Source: Flaccisagitta enflata
Lineage: Eukaryota > Chaetognatha > Sagittoidea > Aphragmophora
Length of the DNA: 64,000 bases
Direction: 5' to 3'
Assembly: GCA_965153355.1 (NCBI GenBank)
Contig: OZ231126.1
Coordinates: forward strand, 67,146,001-67,210,000
The notes beneath the pieces were generated by a model. It made no database searches and was not told where the DNA came from. It was given only the letters and a program-made list of their open reading frames with translations. This document shows positions 61,120 through 64,000 of this stretch, one piece after another. Each line of letters begins with the position of its first letter. Positions within the stretch are counted from its first letter, which is position 1. The position numbers and the translations under genes are program-made.

Positions 61120-61335
61120 AAATTCCCACCAGTGGGATAGAGATTTCATCCCGCAGGTAGGGAAAAAATATTTCCCACTGGAGGGAAAAAAAATTCCCAC
61201 CAGTGGGATGAAAAAGGAGGAAGTGGAGGAATGGGGAGGAACGGGGAGGAAGACGGAGGACGGAGGACGGAGGACAGAGGACAGAGGACAGAGGACAGAG
61301 GACAGAGGACAGAGGACAGAGGACAGAGGACGGAG
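61120..61335 (+). repeat. TTCCCACCAGTGGGA hairpins and (AGGACAG)n
   Basis: ATTCCCACCAGTGGGAT occurs twice, with two variants between. An array of 7-bp AGGACAG units runs 61250-61335. Confidence 0.8.
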
Positions 61336-61339
61336 GACA

Positions 61340-61786
61340 GAGGACGGAGGTCGATGTCCTGAAGGACCCAGGGGTGAATTTCCTTATGTCAGGCCATCCT
61401 GAGAGGTCAGATTTAGGCTTGAGAGGGCAAATTTGAAGCCTCATAGGGCCTATTACAGGCCAGAGAAGGCTGAATACAAACCTGGGAGGGTAGATTTTTG
61501 GCCTAAAGATGACTGATTTTTGGTGTAGTAAGGGTGATTATGGATGTGAGAGAACCAATTTTGGATCTGAGAGGGGTGATTAAAGGTTTGAGAGGGTTGA
61601 TTTGAGCTTCTTAGGACTGATTTCAGGCTTGAAAGAGCCAGATTTGGGCCTTAAAAGCCTCAGGGGGGATGTAAGGACGGACAGATGGACGGACAGATGG
61701 ATGTATGGATGGATGGACGGATGGACGCAAGGAAATTAACTCCAGTGTCCAACAGGACATCGGCCCTTTGGGGCCGCTGCCCAAAA
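61340..61786 (+). mobile_element. HLE-4 3' portion
   Basis: Degenerate arm GTCGATGTCCTGAAGGACCCAG, 20-bp units (GAGAGGGTTGATTTGAGGCT style), (GGACGGAT)n, hairpin GTGTCCAACAGGACAT, CGGCCCTTTGGGGCCGCTGC, CCAAAA. Confidence 0.72.
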
Positions 61787-62138
61787 TGGGCGGGGTGGAG
61801 TTTTGTGGAAGAAAGAAGAAAGGAGGGGTAAATAAAGCGGTGTACACAGCTGAGTGGTTTGGCAGGGGCAGTGATGAAATGGGCCAAACAAGCTAAGTGA
61901 GAGAGCGACCGACAGATTGAGTAGTAGCGAGATCGCAGAAACGACAGTCGTGCTAACTTGCAGTTGGACGGACAGACACACGACTACAGAGTCACGTAAA
62001 CGTAACTGAAAGTAAAAAAAAGAACTAAGAAGAAAAAAGAAGTAATAAAATGAGAAGCACTTGAAGGTGAGCACGTGAATGGGAAGCGATAAAACCGCAT
62101 GAAAGGCGTGAATTATCCAAAAGTATTAGACTATTAGA

Positions 62139-62367
62139 GCAAGTGAAGCGGGGTCACAATAACGTTGCGAACGGGTGGGCAGGGGCATCCAACCCCCGTC
62201 CACACCTCAAACCCTACTCCATACACAAACATTCATATAATAAATATACAAAACACTCATTTTTCCACTTTTTGACTCGATCACCTCTACAGTCCGACCA
62301 ACCGACCAACCGACCGATGGACGGACGGACAAAGCCTCTTATAGGTTTGCGTGTCCGGAACTGAAAA
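62139..62367 (+). mobile_element. HLE-2 element
   Basis: GCAAGTGAAGCGGGGTCAC tip, GTTGCGAACGGGTGGGCAGG arm, (CCAA/CCGA)n, CTCTTATAG and hairpin GGTTTGCGTGTCCGGAACT, slightly worn. Confidence 0.83.
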
Positions 62368-62385
62368 GGGAAGGTAGAAGACGAA

Positions 62386-62453
62386 GAGGAAGAAGAAGAA
62401 GAAGAAGAAGAAGAAGAAGAAGAAGAAGAAGAAGAAGAAGAAGAAGAAGAAGA
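62386..62453 (+). repeat. (GAA)n tract
   Basis: About 22 AAG units. Confidence 0.97.
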
Positions 62454-62538
62454 ATCTAAAGAACAGAGATGACGACGCAGAAAAACATTTAAGAAATAGG
62501 CGCCTGTCTCATGATGGAGGGACGGTCAAATATACACG

Positions 62539-62758
<220 letters not shown>

Positions 62759-62820
62759 TAAACAGACGAAAAACATTAGACTGTTGATATCACTATGGAA
62801 AATTCATCACGCGTTCATGG

Positions 62821-62846
62821 ACGCACACAAACACACAAACACACAT

Positions 62847-62944
<98 letters not shown>

Positions 62945-62953
62945 GCACACACA
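62821..62953 (+). repeat. (CA)n microsatellite
   Basis: About 130 bp CA. Confidence 0.97.
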
Positions 62954-63011
62954 TGCTGAAGAAAATATGAAAAGAAGGGATTCCATTCCTAGACAAGACG
63001 AAGGAGAGTTA

Positions 63012-63280
63012 GGGGGCGTTTCTAGTCAAAGACGATCGCGTTTTGAAGGGGCCACTCGATCGCTCGCTACGTTCGTTCGCTCGCACCGCTCACTCCGCTC
63101 ACTCGCTCCGCAGCGCTCCGCTTCGCTACGCTCACTTTGCTCGCTCACTCCGTTCACGGGCTGGCTTACTCACTTCGCTCACTCCCTCGTGGGACGGTTG
63201 AAATTCTTGAATATGTATTCAAACTGTTATCGCGTTTCACAGGAACAAACGCGTTTTGGGCGCTCACTAGAAACACGCCC
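63012..63280. mobile_element. Harbinger-like MITE, second full copy
   Basis: Same length and sequence class as 14974-15242, with ends GGGGGCGTTTCTAGT / ACTAGAAACACGCCC. Flanks TTA and ATA. Confidence 0.8.
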
Positions 63281-63461
63281 ATAGAGGGAGAAACCAAAAG
63301 AGAATTCTATGGTGATTTACATGAGAAATAATGTAATGGGATTTCTTTTGAAATAGAAGTTGTAAACATTTCCATCCTCAATTCTTCCTAAAACTCGTTC
63401 TGCTTCATCTTATCCCGTTCTTTTCTCCCTTCTTCGAAGAAGGTTTCGTTTTTCATTCAGG

Positions 63462-63925
63462 TTTTTAGTCACGTGCCACGCGACTCTATAAGCCACTTTT
63501 CGGTCGGTCGGTCGGTCGGTCAGTCCGTCACAAAACTGTTTTAAAGGTTTTTTAAAGCGTTTTTCATGTTTCTGAATGGGAGAGAAAGAACTTTGAGGAG
63601 TAGACAGCCATTTCAAATGTCTTTTTGAAAAACAAGGCCGGATACACGACTACCTTAGTCGCGTGCGGGTGGGCAGGGGCAGTATTTGAGTTACTAAAGC
63701 ACATAGGCAAGTGCAGTGAGGCTAAAGACCGCAAAAACATAAAAAAAGTAAAATGGGGACCAACCGACCGACCGACCAACCGACCGACCGACCGACCAAC
63801 CGACCGACCGACCGACAAAGCGGGGTGTAGTCGCGTAGCACGCGACTAAAAATGTTTGTCTGTCTGTCTGCCTGCCTTTTTTGGAAAGTGCCGACGCACG
63901 CGACTTAGGTCTAATGACCTTGTTT
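63462..63925 (-). mobile_element. HLE-1 variant hosting a nested HLE-1
   Basis: Homologous to 26658-26920 across its length, including hairpin AGTCACGTGCCACGCGACT, CAAAACTGTTTTA, the TGTCTGTCTGTCTGCCTG stretch and tip ACCTTGTTT. It is interrupted at its GAAAA run by the next element. Confidence 0.87.
63633..63847 (+). mobile_element. HLE-1 element inserted inside another HLE-1
   Basis: CAAGGCCGGATACACGACTA, AGTCGCGTGCGGGTGGGCAG, 17-18 CCGA/CCAA units, AAAGCGGGGTGTAG, hairpin AGTCGCGTAGCACGCGACT. Five As lie on each side where the empty relative at 26838 has seven, giving near-exact boundaries. Confidence 0.92.
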
Positions 63926-63944
63926 CTTCATGTTTTCCTGTATA

Positions 63945-64000
63945 CAGTGGAATCCCACCTTAGTGGCACCTCTATTTAAGGGATATACGCATTTAAGAGA
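63945..64000 (+). mobile_element. pogo/Tigger-like 5' end, cut by window edge
   Basis: TA (63943-63944) then CAGTGGAATCCCACCTTAGT and CACCTCTATTTAAGGGATA, the recognisable style of pogo-type TIRs. The body lies outside the window. Confidence 0.6.

Overview
This is a eukaryotic, almost certainly animal, intergenic or giant-intron window. No gene can be supported with confidence. The evidence is the repeat content: degenerate TTAGGG-type telomere repeats, Tc1/mariner, hAT, Harbinger-like and pogo/Tigger-like DNA transposon remnants with recognisable target-site duplications, one LINE-like 3' end, and very long dinucleotide and trinucleotide tracts. A marine invertebrate is plausible because bivalve-type 'pearl'/Helentron-associated elements carry ACGG-type microsatellites like those seen here, but the species cannot be read from the sequence.

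The dominant content is a set of short interspersed elements with one shared plan. From 5' to 3' they have a tip beginning (A)ACAAG, a subterminal inverted repeat, a core that is often a tandem array, a (CGGA/CGAC)n tetranucleotide tract, and a 3' hairpin that restates the 5' inverted repeat and runs into an A-run. I separate four subfamilies by stem sequence: HLE-1 (AGTCGCG), HLE-2 (AGTTGCG), HLE-3 (AGATGCG) and HLE-4 (GGGCAGCGGCCCC). Stem arms change together between subfamilies. The plan matches what is known of non-autonomous Helentrons (HINE, DINE-1, pearl-like elements). No Rep/helicase gene is present.

Layout. 1-2110: copy A of a duplicated unit. 2110-5450: a higher-order tandem array built from a GGATTTTTCC satellite, HLE-4 3' arms and a ~21-bp minisatellite. 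5.8-9.2 kb: long CA, AG, CT and GTT tracts. 9.3-16.9 kb: HLE elements and a run of terminal-inverted-repeat (TIR) elements (mariner-, hAT- and Harbinger-like). 17-19.4 kb: AT-rich sequence with old GGGGCCCC-containing repeats. 19.4-23.2 kb: five HLE-4 elements nearly head to tail. 24.3-31.1 kb: HLE-1/HLE-2 elements and a 31-bp satellite. 31.3-34.6 kb: SSRs and a 16-bp satellite. 34.6-37.3 kb: two more HLE-4 and a three-level nested transposon. 39.9-45.4 kb: copies B and C of the unit with 10-bp satellite arrays. 46-48.7 kb: HLE-3 and a 1.56-kb HLE-1 made of tandem repeats. 49-64 kb: SSRs, a perfect-TIR mariner MITE, telomere-like repeats, a LINE fragment, more HLEs, and a pogo-like end cut by the window edge.

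No genes act together here. What the sequence records is transposition history: empty/filled site pairs give exact insertion boundaries for several elements, and satellites grow out of element cores.
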